64,000 bases of DNA from Puia dinghuensis. GTDB lineage: Bacteria; Bacteroidota; Bacteroidia; Chitinophagales; Chitinophagaceae. The DNA is taken from contig NZ_BMJC01000001.1 in the NCBI RefSeq assembly GCF_014642875.1, positions 62,001 through 126,000 on the forward strand, given 5' to 3'. The translations under genes were made by a program, and so were the position numbers. Below are positions 1 through 9,600 of the stretch, in pieces. How positions within the stretch are numbered: the stretch's first letter is position 1; the number at the start of each line of letters is the position of its first letter. The notes below the pieces were generated by a model that saw only the letters and a program-made list of their open reading frames with translations, ran no database searches and was not told where the DNA came from.

Positions 1-2817
1 TTCGAAGTATTTCGCCCAACCTTCTCTATTGCCTTCTTTGAAGGGGATGCTGCTTTGCAATTTTCCGCCTTCATAGTAGTAATTGAGCTGCTCGCCGTCC
101 AGATCGCCGCGGATGTAGGTTTCCTGTTGGCGCAGGTTGCCGTTGTTGAAGTGGTATTTCCAAAGGCCGGTCTTATCGCCAAAGGCATACAGACCCTCCG
201 TATTGATGACGCCGTTGTGGAACCAGGAGGTATACTTGCCATCCAGGCGCCCTTTCTTATAGAAGGCCGAATCATTTGGCTTTCCATCGAAATACCAGGT
301 CTGGTAGGGGCCGACTAATTGCGATTGCCTGTATTCCCCGGAGACATAGCGATTCCCGCCCGGATAGATCAATTCCAGGCGGCCATTGCCTGCCGGAAAC
401 TCCAGCCGGCGAAGCTCTTTGCCCGCGGTGTCATACTGAACCCATTCCTGGATCCAGCCGCCATAGTATTTTAGCTCGGAATAACGCTTTCCGTTTGGCT
501 CAAAGGTTGTCTTGTACCCCTCTAAGTTGCCTTCACTGTAGGCGATGCTGTCCGTCACCGCGCCCAGCTCGTTGTAGAAGACCCAGTTGCCATCGAGCTC
601 GTCATCGGCATACTGACCTTCCTCTTGCAACTGACCATGCTGGTACCATAGGCGGTGATAGCCGTTGAGCTTTCCATCGGAAAGGTGGTTCTCGGCCTTT
701 TTATTCCCATTGGCGAAATACGTCATGCGGGCGCCCTGTTGTATCCCGTCGCGGTATTCCTCGGTTTCTATTACCTCTCCCGTGAGATAGTACGAGGTCT
801 TGGTGCCCGTGAGATCGCCATTATCGCTGTACGTAGCCTGTGACGATTTAGAACCGTCCGGACGGTACATGATGAGATTTATTGCCTTTTGCTCCCGGGT
901 AGAAGTGGCGATCTCCTTGCCGGATTTGTCAAAATTCCGGGTCTTTTGCAGGACGCCGTTGTTGTAGGTGTAGACGACATAGAGCTTTCCGTCTTCGTCG
1001 TAGTAGCTGGCGTCTCCGTTGATCTTCCCCTTTTTGGCGGTGTAGGTTGTAAATAGTACCCCATTTTCAAAGTATTCCTTGTATCCTCCTTCCGCATTAT
1101 CGTTGACAAAGATGGTGACTGTCTTCAACTGCCCGTTTTGGAACCAGGTTTTCCATTCGCCTTCCTGTTTGCCGGCTTTATAGACGCCCGCCATCTCCAG
1201 TTGTCCGTTGGGATAGTATTTTTTATAATCCCCGTCCAATTTATCGTCCTTATAGGTGCAAACGACCTTTGGTGTGCCATATTTATACCGGCTTTGAAAC
1301 GGTCCGTCAAGCAGGCCCTTGTGGTAGTTCTCGACCATGGTGGTGTCCCCGTTGCCGTTGAATGATATCTTTACCCCTTCTGCTGTGCCTTCGTGATAAT
1401 GGGTAATGGATTGGGGAGAGCCTACCCAATAGTAGGAAGTGGATTCTCCTTCGAGTTGCCCGTCTTTGTACCAGGAGTGGGTGGATAGTTGGCCATTGGA
1501 GAAATATAAGTAGTCTTCTCCGTTCTCTTTTCCGTTCTTATAGAACTCCGTCCCCTTTAGCTTCCCATTGAAAAAGTAGTAGGAGAAGAGGCCTTCCTTG
1601 TGGCCTTCCATATCGTAGATGCCCTTGGCTTTGAGATTGCCGGGGCTGTAATAGAATTCCCAGGGGCCGCGGAGCTGGTCTTTTTTCTTATCATAGACAC
1701 CCCGGCCGATAAGTTTGCCGTGGGAGTAGGTCCAGATGGAGCTGTCGGTGAATCTGCGGGTGAAGCCGACTTCCCTTGTTGTCAGGATATAATCGAAATA
1801 GTTTGGGATCTGATCTTTGAACTCCTCCAGCTCTTTTTTGTTCTTCTTCACATAATCCTGGATAACAGGGAGGTCGATACCCGAGAACAGGCGATTGACA
1901 AACAATTCAAAATTATTGTTCGTGAACACGGATTTATAATATGGCAGGTAGTATTGCATCCAGAAATCGTGGTCAGCTGAATCGTATTCCATTTTCTCAA
2001 ACACTACCTGCATCTGCCTGGAGAGGGGGTCGTCCAGTTTACAGAGCGGCTTATAATTCTTGTCCAGCGCGATCTTGGATTGGATGATCTGTTCGAGCAG
2101 CTGGTAGTTGGCGTCAGGGTCCTCCTTGCGGTGGCTCAACAGGGTTTGGATGGTATCTTCATTGTTGGCGATGGAGCTGAGGTAGCGGATGCAGTTGCCT
2201 CTGAACCGTCCTTCGGGGATCATCAGGAGGTAGCCCATAAAACTAAACATGGCCGGGACCAGCTTTCCCTGCTGGAGGGCACAGTAACCCAGCTTGAAAT
2301 GGCAGGCGTAGGAGTAGGGGTCGATGAGCAGCGCTTGTTTAAAAACGGCTTCGGCATCGGAGAGGCGATCGAGATCGATGAGGGTAGTACCTTTGTTGGA
2401 GTAGAAAAGGGCGTAGGACGGATATTTGCGGATAGCAGAATCGAAGAGCTGCAGCGCTTCGTCGTATTTGCCCATGGCGTCCAGCACGTTGCCATAATGG
2501 TTGAGTACCTCCGGTTCGCGTTCGGCGTCCGTGGAAATACTTGCCAATGCTTGTTTTATGGCTTCGAGGGAGGCGTCGTACTGGCTGTCGTAATAATAGG
2601 ATTCGCTGATGGCGTAGCGGGCCTTGACATAGTTGGTGTCGCTGCGATCAACCCGGCGGTAGATGGCAATCGCCTTTTTATATTGACCGGAATCATATAA
2701 ATTACTGGCTTGTTCCATCAATTGACCTGAAGTGACGGGTTGATCGTCTTTTTGGGCAGTCGTTGTCAGGGAAAAGGCGAAAACGCATAGGATAGCGGCA
2801 AAAAGCGGCTTATTCAT
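1..2817 (-). CDS. TPR plus YwqK/MORN-like repeat protein, 3' end outside window
   Basis: The frame opens at the ATG at 2815-2817 and stays open for 939 codons to the first base, so the C-terminus is missing. It starts with a signal peptide (hydrophobic core AAILCVFAFSL, cleavage near TTAQ). TPR-like helices follow at about residues 30-200 (for example GQYKKAIAIYRRV and GKYDEALQLFDSA). From about residue 390 to the edge there are roughly 22 copies of a 20-23-residue repeat of the form Y-x-NG-x-L-x(8)-Y-x-G-x-x-(D/E)G, the MORN_2/YwqK type. Automatic pipelines call such proteins toxin-antitoxin YwqK antitoxin, but nothing here suggests a toxin. It is more likely an exported repeat protein of unknown role in the envelope. 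It is divergent from murB. Confidence 0.8.
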   Translation of the reverse strand, partial: MNKPLFAAILCVFAFSLTTTAQKDDQPVTSGQLMEQASNLYDSGQYKKAIAIYRRVDRSDTNYVKARYAISESYYYDSQYDASLEAIKQALASISTDAEREPEVLNHYGNVLDAMGKYDEALQLFDSAIRKYPSYALFYSNKGTTLIDLDRLSDAEAVFKQALLIDPYSYACHFKLGYCALQQGKLVPAMFSFMGYLLMIPEGRFRGNCIRYLSSIANNEDTIQTLLSHRKEDPDANYQLLEQIIQSKIALDKNYKPLCKLDDPLSRQMQVVFEKMEYDSADHDFWMQYYLPYYKSVFTNNNFELFVNRLFSGIDLPVIQDYVKKNKKELEEFKDQIPNYFDYILTTREVGFTRRFTDSSIWTYSHGKLIGRGVYDKKKDQLRGPWEFYYSPGNLKAKGIYDMEGHKEGLFSYYFFNGKLKGTEFYKNGKENGEDYLYFSNGQLSTHSWYKDGQLEGESTSYYWVGSPQSITHYHEGTAEGVKISFNGNGDTTMVENYHKGLLDGPFQSRYKYGTPKVVCTYKDDKLDGDYKKYYPNGQLEMAGVYKAGKQEGEWKTWFQNGQLKTVTIFVNDNAEGGYKEYFENGVLFTTYTAKKGKINGDASYYDEDGKLYVVYTYNNGVLQKTRNFDKSGKEIATSTREQKAINLIMYRPDGSKSSQATYSDNGDLTGTKTSYYLTGEVIETEEYRDGIQQGARMTYFANGNKKAENHLSDGKLNGYHRLWYQHGQLQEEGQYADDELDGNWVFYNELGAVTDSIAYSEGNLEGYKTTFEPNGKRYSELKYYGGWIQEWVQYDTAGKELRRLEFPAGNGRLELIYPGGNRYVSGEYRQSQLVGPYQTWYFDGKPNDSAFYKKGRLDGKYTSWFHNGVINTEGLYAFGDKTGLWKYHFNNGNLRQQETYIRGDLDGEQLNYYYEGGKLQSSIPFKEGNREGWAKYFE

Positions 2818-2835
2818 AGCGGTGTTGGTTAGGAG

Positions 2836-2870
2836 TTTGAGATTTAGCGGAAAAATACTATCTATTTTAG
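2836..2870 (+). promoter_or_regulatory. candidate murB promoter
   Basis: TTTG at 2836-2839, a 23-nt spacer, and TATTTTAG at 2863-2870 resemble the Bacteroidota -33/-7 pair. This would leave a leader of about 25 nt before the chosen ATG and supports the start at 2900. The -7 match is imperfect. Confidence 0.35.
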
Positions 2871-2899
2871 ATATAAACGAAGAAATACGGATAATTCAT

Positions 2900-3907
2900 A
2901 TGCAACTATTGGCAGAAGAGCAATCTTTAAAGCGGTATAATACTTTTGGCATCGATGTGAAGGCGCGATGGCTGGCGTCATTTGGGTCTTCCGATGAGCT
3001 GGGGGAACTAGTGGATTGGGCCGCCGGGAGGCGGCTGCTGGTGCTGGGGGGTGGGAGCAACGTGTTGTTTACGGAGGATATCGATGGGCTTGTGCTGCGC
3101 AATGCGGTGAAGGGGATCGAGCTGCTGCATGAGGATGAGGAGTATGTGTATGTGCGGGCCGGGGCGGGAGAGAGCTGGGATGGGTTTGTGCAGTATTGTA
3201 TTGCCAGGGACTGGGCCGGTGTGGAGAATCTTTCGCTTATTCCGGGGAATGTGGGGGCTGCCCCCATGCAGAATATCGGGGCGTATGGGGTGGAGATCAG
3301 GGATGTTTTCTGGGAGCTGGAGGCGTGGAGCCTGGCCGAGCGGAAGGTCTATACGTTTACGCCGGGCGACTGTGAATTTGGATATCGGGAGAGTGTGTTC
3401 AAGGGGCGGCTGAAGGGGCAGTTTGTGATCCTGAATGTGGTGTTACGGCTTAGCAAGGATCCGGTGTTTCATACTTCCTACGGAGCCATCCGGGAAGAGC
3501 TTGGCGACCGGGAGCCGAGTATCCGGGCTATTTCCGAGGCGGTGATCCGGATACGGCGGTCGAAGCTGCCCGATCCGGCGGAGATAGGGAATGCGGGGAG
3601 TTTTTTTAAGAACCCGACGGTGCCGGGGGAGGTGTTTGCACGGCTAAAGGAGCGGTTTCCCGAGATGGTGGGGTATCCGGGGCTGAATGGGGAGGTGAAA
3701 GTTGCGGCGGGCTGGCTTATCGAGAAGTGCGGATGGAAGGGTTTTAGACGCGGAGACGCTGGCGTTCATGCGCGGCAGGCGCTGGTGCTGGTGAATTATG
3801 GGCAGGCGAAAGGGAAGGATATCTATGCCTTAAGCGAAGAGATCCTGCACAGTGTGCAGGACCTCTTCGGGATCGTGTTGGAGCGTGAAGTGAATATAAT
3901 TAATTGA
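2900..3907 (+). CDS. murB: UDP-N-acetylenolpyruvoylglucosamine reductase (MurB)
   Basis: This FAD-dependent enzyme reduces enolpyruvyl-UDP-GlcNAc to UDP-MurNAc in cytoplasmic peptidoglycan precursor synthesis. The product is 335 aa, like the type I (E. coli) enzyme. Visible signatures are the FAD-binding LVLGGGSNVLF near residue 50, PGNVGAAPMQNIGAYG near 115-130, the YRES arginine, the GNAGSFFKNP serine that donates the proton, and the terminal LEREVNII glutamate. The frame continues upstream to 2822, but the ATG at 2900 fits the family start, since MurB begins just before the NTFG motif. A possible promoter (TTTG at 2836, TATTTTAG at 2863) lies upstream. The last 8 bases overlap the convergent AAA ATPase gene. 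Confidence 0.95.
   Translation: MQLLAEEQSLKRYNTFGIDVKARWLASFGSSDELGELVDWAAGRRLLVLGGGSNVLFTEDIDGLVLRNAVKGIELLHEDEEYVYVRAGAGESWDGFVQYCIARDWAGVENLSLIPGNVGAAPMQNIGAYGVEIRDVFWELEAWSLAERKVYTFTPGDCEFGYRESVFKGRLKGQFVILNVVLRLSKDPVFHTSYGAIREELGDREPSIRAISEAVIRIRRSKLPDPAEIGNAGSFFKNPTVPGEVFARLKERFPEMVGYPGLNGEVKVAAGWLIEKCGWKGFRRGDAGVHARQALVLVNYGQAKGKDIYALSEEILHSVQDLFGIVLEREVNIIN
3835..3869. terminator. intragenic hairpin at the murB / AAA ATPase convergence
   Basis: CGAAGAG (3835-3841) pairs with CTCTTCG (3863-3869) and TCCTGCAC (3843-3850) pairs with GTGCAGGA (3854-3861). There is one A/C mismatch and a 3-nt loop. The hairpin lies inside the last codons of murB, where the two convergent genes overlap and no intergenic room exists for a terminator. 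There is no T-run, so termination is an inference. Confidence 0.35.
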
Positions 3908-5432
3908 ATTCGTCGCCATCGAGGTCTTCGTCTTCGTTGCCGAAGCTGCTTCCGGAGGAGCCCAGGTTGACCATCGAGCCGATGAGGTCTTTGAACTCGA
4001 TCTTTCCTTCCACCACTTTTTTACTGATGAGGGAGTAGGCGGCGAGGCCGTGCAGGACGAATTCCATGAGCAGGGCTGCTTCGCTTTCGTTGGCGTGTTT
4101 GAAGTATTTTTTTACCAGGGCCTGTAATCCATCCACTTTATAGAGCTGCTGGATCTTTTCCGCGTCGGGCGTATTGAAGAACAGGTTGAGATGATTCCCC
4201 TTGTCGAACCAATGCGTGATGGGGCGGAAGGGGTTGTCATCGCGGGCATCCGTCTTGCGTTTCTTTAATTGATCCGGATTGGGAAAATAATTGATGAATT
4301 GTGAGCGAAAGGCCTTTTCGAGGAGGTTAAAGGCTACCTGGTAGGGGCCTTCCTGTTCGCCTTCGTATACGAGTTCGATCTTTCCCGTGATGGATGGAAC
4401 GATGCCGATGAGGTCGCTCATCCAGACGGGGGTGTCCTTTTCGTTGTTGATGATGGCGCGGCGTTCGGCGGCGCTGACGGCATTTTCGAAGGCGGCGATG
4501 GTGAGGCGGGCAGAGACACCGCTTTTTTTGTCGACGTATTCGCTGCTGCGGGCTTCGAAGGATACCTGTTCGATGAGGCGTTTTACGAGGTCGCTGATGA
4601 TGACACGGCCTTTTTGCTCTTCGTGGATATCCGCTTCCTGTTCGGTGATGGCCAGTGCCGTTTCAATATTCTTCGGATAATGGGTGAGGATCTGGCTTTC
4701 GATGCGGTCTTTGAGCGGTGTCACGATGGAGCCGCGGTTCGTATAGTCTTCGGGGTTGGCCGTGAAGACGAAGAGCATATCGAGAGGCATACGAAGCTTG
4801 AAGCCGCGAATTTGGATATCACCTTCTTCTAATATATTGAACAACGACACCTGGATGCGGGCTTGCAGGTCAGGTATCTCGTTGATGACGAAGATGCCGC
4901 GATTACTTTTGGGGATGATGCCGAAGTGGATCACTTCTTCATCCGCGAAGTTGAGACGGAGATTAGCGGCCTTGATGGGGTCGATGTCCCCGATGAGATC
5001 GGCTACGCTAACGTCGGGGGTTGCGAGTTTTTCTCCATAGCGGTCGCTGCGGTGCAGCCAGGAAATGGGAGTATCGTCGCCTTTTGTTGCGATGAGATTG
5101 CGGGCGAATTTGGAAATAGGCCGGAAGGGGTCGTCATTGATCTCGCTGCCCGTGACGTAAGGAATGTATTCGTCGAGCAGGGTGGTCATCTGGCGCGCCA
5201 TACGCGTTTTAGCTTGACCACGAAGTCCGAGGAATAAGATATTGTGACGGGATAAAAGGGCGCGTTCGGTATCCGGAATAACCGAATCATCATAGCCGAC
5301 GATGCCCGGAAAGGTGGTTTCTTTATTCTTGAGTTTGCGGATAAGATTCTCCCTGATCTCTTCTTTTACGGATCGGTTCTTATAGCCAGTTCTTTTCAGG
5401 TCGCCTAAGGTTTTGATCTTTGAGATGTCCAT
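3900..5432 (-). CDS. MoxR/magnesium-chelatase-I-like AAA+ ATPase
   Basis: This 510-aa cytoplasmic ATPase is of the ChlI/BchI-MoxR type. Members pair with von Willebrand A proteins to remodel or activate partner proteins; the client here is unknown. The P-loop near residue 68 reads GLRGQAKT, with Ala where the canonical loop has Gly. The Walker B region near 180 reads GIFVINEIPDLQ, with Asn-Glu instead of Asp-Glu. FVFTANPEDY near 220 is the sensor 1 region, and the C-terminus is acidic. Databases often name this family sigma-54-interacting regulator, but no sigma-54 GAFTGA loop or DNA-binding helix is visible. It lies 19 nt downstream of the vWA gene on the same strand, so they are an operon. 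Confidence 0.85.
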   Translation of the reverse strand: MDISKIKTLGDLKRTGYKNRSVKEEIRENLIRKLKNKETTFPGIVGYDDSVIPDTERALLSRHNILFLGLRGQAKTRMARQMTTLLDEYIPYVTGSEINDDPFRPISKFARNLIATKGDDTPISWLHRSDRYGEKLATPDVSVADLIGDIDPIKAANLRLNFADEEVIHFGIIPKSNRGIFVINEIPDLQARIQVSLFNILEEGDIQIRGFKLRMPLDMLFVFTANPEDYTNRGSIVTPLKDRIESQILTHYPKNIETALAITEQEADIHEEQKGRVIISDLVKRLIEQVSFEARSSEYVDKKSGVSARLTIAAFENAVSAAERRAIINNEKDTPVWMSDLIGIVPSITGKIELVYEGEQEGPYQVAFNLLEKAFRSQFINYFPNPDQLKKRKTDARDDNPFRPITHWFDKGNHLNLFFNTPDAEKIQQLYKVDGLQALVKKYFKHANESEAALLMEFVLHGLAAYSLISKKVVEGKIEFKDLIGSMVNLGSSGSSFGNEDEDLDGDEFN

Positions 5433-5451
5433 TTAGTAGTTTTAGTGTTCG

Positions 5452-6549
5452 CTAGTAGACCGTTTTTCTTTTCCCGGATTCGAAGTCGCGGAAGATGAAG
5501 CTGCCGAGACGGTCGAGGGAGGCGAAAAAGGCCTTGCCATTATTGGTTTCTGTGAATTCGTTTACAAATCGTTGCAGATAGGGATCGCTGGCGATCATGA
5601 ATGTGGTGATGGGGATCTTTAGTTTTTTGCATTGCGCGGCCAGGTTGAGGCAGCGGCTTGTGATCTTACGGTCGAGGCCAAAGCTGTTCTTGTAATACCG
5701 TTTCCCTACTTTGAGGCAGGTGGGCTTGCCATCGGTGATCATAAAGATCTGCTTGTTGGAATTTCGGCGACGCCTGAGTATGTCCATGGCCAGCTCGAGT
5801 CCCGCTACCGTATTTGTGTGGTAGGGGCCGACTTGAAGGTAGGGGAGGTCTTTGATCTCTACGGGCCATGCATCATTGCCGAAGACGACTATGTCAAGTG
5901 TGTCTTTCGGGTATTTGGTCGTGATCAATTCTGAGAGCGCCATCGCTACTTTTTTCGCCGGGGTGATACGGTCTTCGCCGTAGAGGATCATGGAGTGGGA
6001 GATATCGATCATCAATACGGTGGAAGTTTGGGCCTTGTAGTCCGTCTCGCGGATCTTCAGGTCGTCTTCCTGCATATTGAAGGATTCGATGCCGTGGTTG
6101 ATCTGGGCGTTGCGGATGGACTCGGTGAAGTCGATCTGTTCGAGCTGATCGCCAAAGAGAAAGGGGCGGGTCTCGGGATTTATCTCATCGCCGTTGCCCG
6201 GTTTGAAGGTGTCGTGATTGCCCTGCTTTGTCTTTTTCAGTTTGCCAAAGATCTCTTCGAGTGAGCGGCGCCGGATGCCCTGTTCGGTTTTTGGTGTGAT
6301 GGTGATCTCGCCTGTCTGGCGGTTATCGTCGATATAACCTTTATCCCTGAGGTCTTCTATAAAATCACCCATTCCATACTCGTCATCGGTGAGCTGATAC
6401 TCTTTGTCCAGCTGGTTCATCCACTGCAATGCTTCGCCTACATCCCCATTCGTATAGCTGAGCAGCTGCATGAAGATGTCGAGCAGCTGGTCGAATTTGG
6501 GTTTGCCTTCCTCATTGGGATCATAGCGTTTAAAATGGAAACCTATCAT
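5452..6549 (-). CDS. von Willebrand factor A domain protein, MoxR partner
   Basis: The 365-aa product resembles the chelatase D-subunit/CoxE class. The MIDAS signature DISHS (in VLMIDISHSM) lies near residue 190 of a C-terminal vWA domain, with a later MITDGKPT loop. The N-terminal half is charged and helical. No signal peptide or membrane span is seen, so it probably acts in the cytoplasm with the AAA ATPase encoded next. I chose the ATG at 6549. A longer frame would begin at a TTG at 6583-6585, but that TTG sits exactly where the promoter -33 element should be. Confidence 0.85.
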   Translation of the reverse strand: MIGFHFKRYDPNEEGKPKFDQLLDIFMQLLSYTNGDVGEALQWMNQLDKEYQLTDDEYGMGDFIEDLRDKGYIDDNRQTGEITITPKTEQGIRRRSLEEIFGKLKKTKQGNHDTFKPGNGDEINPETRPFLFGDQLEQIDFTESIRNAQINHGIESFNMQEDDLKIRETDYKAQTSTVLMIDISHSMILYGEDRITPAKKVAMALSELITTKYPKDTLDIVVFGNDAWPVEIKDLPYLQVGPYHTNTVAGLELAMDILRRRRNSNKQIFMITDGKPTCLKVGKRYYKNSFGLDRKITSRCLNLAAQCKKLKIPITTFMIASDPYLQRFVNEFTETNNGKAFFASLDRLGSFIFRDFESGKRKTVY

Positions 6550-6554
6550 GTGGT

Positions 6555-6585
6555 ACAATTTACAGATTAAAAACAACTTATTCAA
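6555..6585 (-). promoter_or_regulatory. promoter of the vWA-AAA operon
   Basis: Read on the minus strand, TTG at 6585-6583, a 20-nt spacer and TAAATTGT at 6562-6555 fit the Bacteroidota -33/-7 pattern. Only 5 nt separate the -7 box from the ATG at 6549. Confidence 0.45.
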
Positions 6586-6608
6586 TGAAATGGTTGGGTG
6601 GAAAAAGG

Positions 6609-6638
6609 AAAGGGCCGGCCCACGCGGGCCGGCCCTTT
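6609..6638 (-). terminator. terminator of the DUF2723 genes
   Basis: A perfect 13-bp stem (6609-6621 with 6626-6638) closes a 4-nt loop and, on the minus strand, is followed by a T-rich run (TTTCCTTTTTC). It lies just after the stop of the 6658-9915 gene and before the vWA operon promoter. Confidence 0.85.
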
Positions 6639-6657
6639 ATGCGGGCAAATGGATGTC

Positions 6658-9600
6658 TTATTTAGCAGGTTGTTGAACCTGTGAGGGCTTACCGCTGAAT
6701 TGTTTTTCCCAGTCATCCAACTGCAGTAACATCTGATAACTGCTTAGGATATCCTGAGCGAACCCTCCCTGGCGATCGGTGAGATTCCCGCCTTTGCCCT
6801 GCAGGGCCATTTGGGCGTTGACGGCAAGGTTTTCGTTATTCATGGATTCGCCCAGGGAAGCATAGTAACGCATCTGCTGGGTGAGGTCTTTCTTCACGGA
6901 GGCAGATACCTTTCTGGCCAGGGTGAGATCACCGGACTGGTAGCAGGCCAGCAGGAAGCTCATGGAGATGCGATCGTGCTGGTTGCCGCGGTTGGAGGTC
7001 ATGCCATAGGGGAAATTGGATTCGTACACGCTTTTGTCGAAGTGTTCGAGGAGGTTGCGGGCGGAATCCTTTTTCCCTTCGTCGATGAGGCTGAGGGCCA
7101 GCTGGGCGTGCGCAGCGCGGATGGTATTAAGATGACGGCGGTTCTCTTCGTCATAGTAGACCCCCGGGGTGATGGCGTTGCCGTAGCCGAATTTTGTCAT
7201 CATGTTCTTGTACGCAAGCTCATTGTTGTAGAACCCGTAGCTGCTGTTCTTGCCTTCCACCGGTACCAGTTGCCCGGCGAGGCCATTCTGCCGGATGTAT
7301 TTGTCGAGCCCGAGGTCCTGGAGTTCGTAGGTGGAGTTGAAGCAAATGGGGCGCTGCCATTTGTTGGCGGCGATGATCGCCAGGACGGCCAGCTCGTTCT
7401 TGAACAGGTAGTTCTTGCTTTTGTTGATATCGAGGTGCAGTTCGCTTACGACGCTGTCGCCGGGCATTACCGTACCGTTGCGGCGAACGAGGTTGTTGTC
7501 CACGGGGACGGATAATTTCCGGACGGGGAGGAAGTTATAGACATCGCCCTCTTCGGACTGGGTCTGGTACCTTGGGTCATCGCTGCCGACGACATTTTTG
7601 AGGATGTCGTACATGTCGTAGTATTTGTTCTGGTCGAATCCGTTGACGGGGTTGATGACGACGGCGTCGCGGGTGTTGCCCTGTATCTGTTCGGGGGTGA
7701 ACATGACGTCGGTGGGCCCGCTTTCGTTTACTTTGTAACGTAACTGGTTGATATACCAATCGGTACCAAGCAGGCTGTAGTTCATCACCCTGACGTCAGG
7801 GCGGATGCCCTCCACTTCCTGCGCATACCAAAGAGGGTAAGTATCGTTATCGCCAAAGGAGAAAAGGATGGCGTTGGGGGGACAGGACTCAAGATAATCT
7901 TTGCCGATGTCGCGGGCCAGGGTCTTTTTGCTGCGGTCGTGATCGTCCCATTCCTGGCTGCCCATCAGGACGGGTACGGCCAGGAAGCAGAGGCCGGCGG
8001 CGGCATAGTTGGCCATATCCGTTCGGCCTTTAAAGGCTTGTTTTTCGAGGATGTCCTTTACCCAGAGGACGCCAAGGCCGATCCAGATGGCGAAGGCGTA
8101 GCAGGCGCCGGCGTAGGCATAATCCCGTTCGCGCGGTTGGTAGCCGGCCTGGTTGAGGTAGATGACGATGGCGAAGCCGGTGAAGAAGAACAGTAGTCCT
8201 GTGACCCAGAAGTCGCCCTTATTGCGCTTGGCCTGGTAGAACAGGCCGATGAGCCCAAGGATAATGGGCAGCAGGAACATCCGGTTGTAGGATTTGTTGT
8301 TCTTGCGGATGGTGTCGGGCAAGGCGCTTTGGTCGCCCAGGAACCAATTGTCGATAAAGGAAATGCCGGTGATGGCATTGCCGTCCCGGATATTACCGAA
8401 GCCCTGAAGGTCGTTCTGTTTTCCGCTGAAGTTCCACATGAAGTAGCGGCCGAACATCACCCAGTTTTGATAGCTGATGAAGTATTTGATGTTGTTGAAC
8501 ATGGTGGGGTTCTCGCCTTCGGCGACGCCGCCAAAGGCCTTGTAGGCGTCGACCTGACCGCGGTCGTTGCTGCCGTCCCACATGCGTGGGAAGATATGCG
8601 ACGAAGGGGTATTGCCCCAGTCGGTGTTGTAGACCTTTCCGCCCACTTCATATTTGTCTTTTCCTTTTACATAGAGGGGGCCGGCTTCGACGCGGGGGGC
8701 ACGATCTTGAAAGTCGGGACCATAAAGGATAGGCCAGTCGCCGTATTGGTCGCGGCTGAGGTAGCCCACGAGGCTCACGGGGTTGTCCACGTTGTACATG
8801 TCCACGCCGGGGTCGGCATTACTGCGGATCATGGTAGTGAAGTAGGTGGAATAGCCCAGGAGCATAAAGGCGAAGCACCAGAGCGTCAGTTTGAATTTTG
8901 GCAGGGCGTCCTTTTTTATGAAATAACCGGCGACCCAGGCGGCGCCCAGGCCGACGATGATCTTCACGAAGCTGCCGCCTCCGGAGGAACTGCTGAGCAG
9001 GGGCAGCAGGATGACCAGGATAAAGGCGGCTACCCAGATGCGGATGCGGGTCGCCGTGAGGGTTTCGCTTTTTAAAGTAAGCCCCCAGATGAGCAGGGCT
9101 GTCAATAAAAAGAAATAGAAGCCAAAACCCATAAAGAAGGGCAAGTTGAAGGAGTTGACAAAGAGGATATCCAGGGCGCCGGCGCCTTTGATCGTATACT
9201 GGATGACGACTACCTGTACGATACCGGTGATAACGCAGCCCATGATAAAGGCAAGCAGAGTACCCCAGGTGGTGGGTTTAAAGCGTTTGAAATAATAGAC
9301 CATCACGATGGCGGGGATGGTCAGCAGGTTGAGCAGGTGGACGCCGATGGAGAGTCCCATCATAAAGAAGATGAAGACGATCCATTTGTCGGAGCCGCGC
9401 TCGTCGGCATGGTGTTCCCATTTCAGGATAGCCCAGAAGACGAGGGCGGTGAAGAAGGCGGAAGAGGCATAAACCTCACCTTCGACGGCGCTATACCAGA
9501 AGGAGTCGGTGAAGGCATAGGCCAGGGCGCCGACGACGCCGGCGGCCATTATGCTGAATGTTTGTTTGCTATCCGGTTCGGTCGAAGTACTTCCCCCCAT

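Noticed and set aside
1-2817. YwqK antitoxin of a toxin-antitoxin pair
   Set aside because: There is a signal peptide, TPR domain, over 20 repeats and no toxin gene; the name is a common over-annotation.
6550-6585. Upstream TTG start extending the vWA protein by 12 residues
   Set aside because: The TTG occupies the predicted -33 element and the extension would be translated from promoter DNA.
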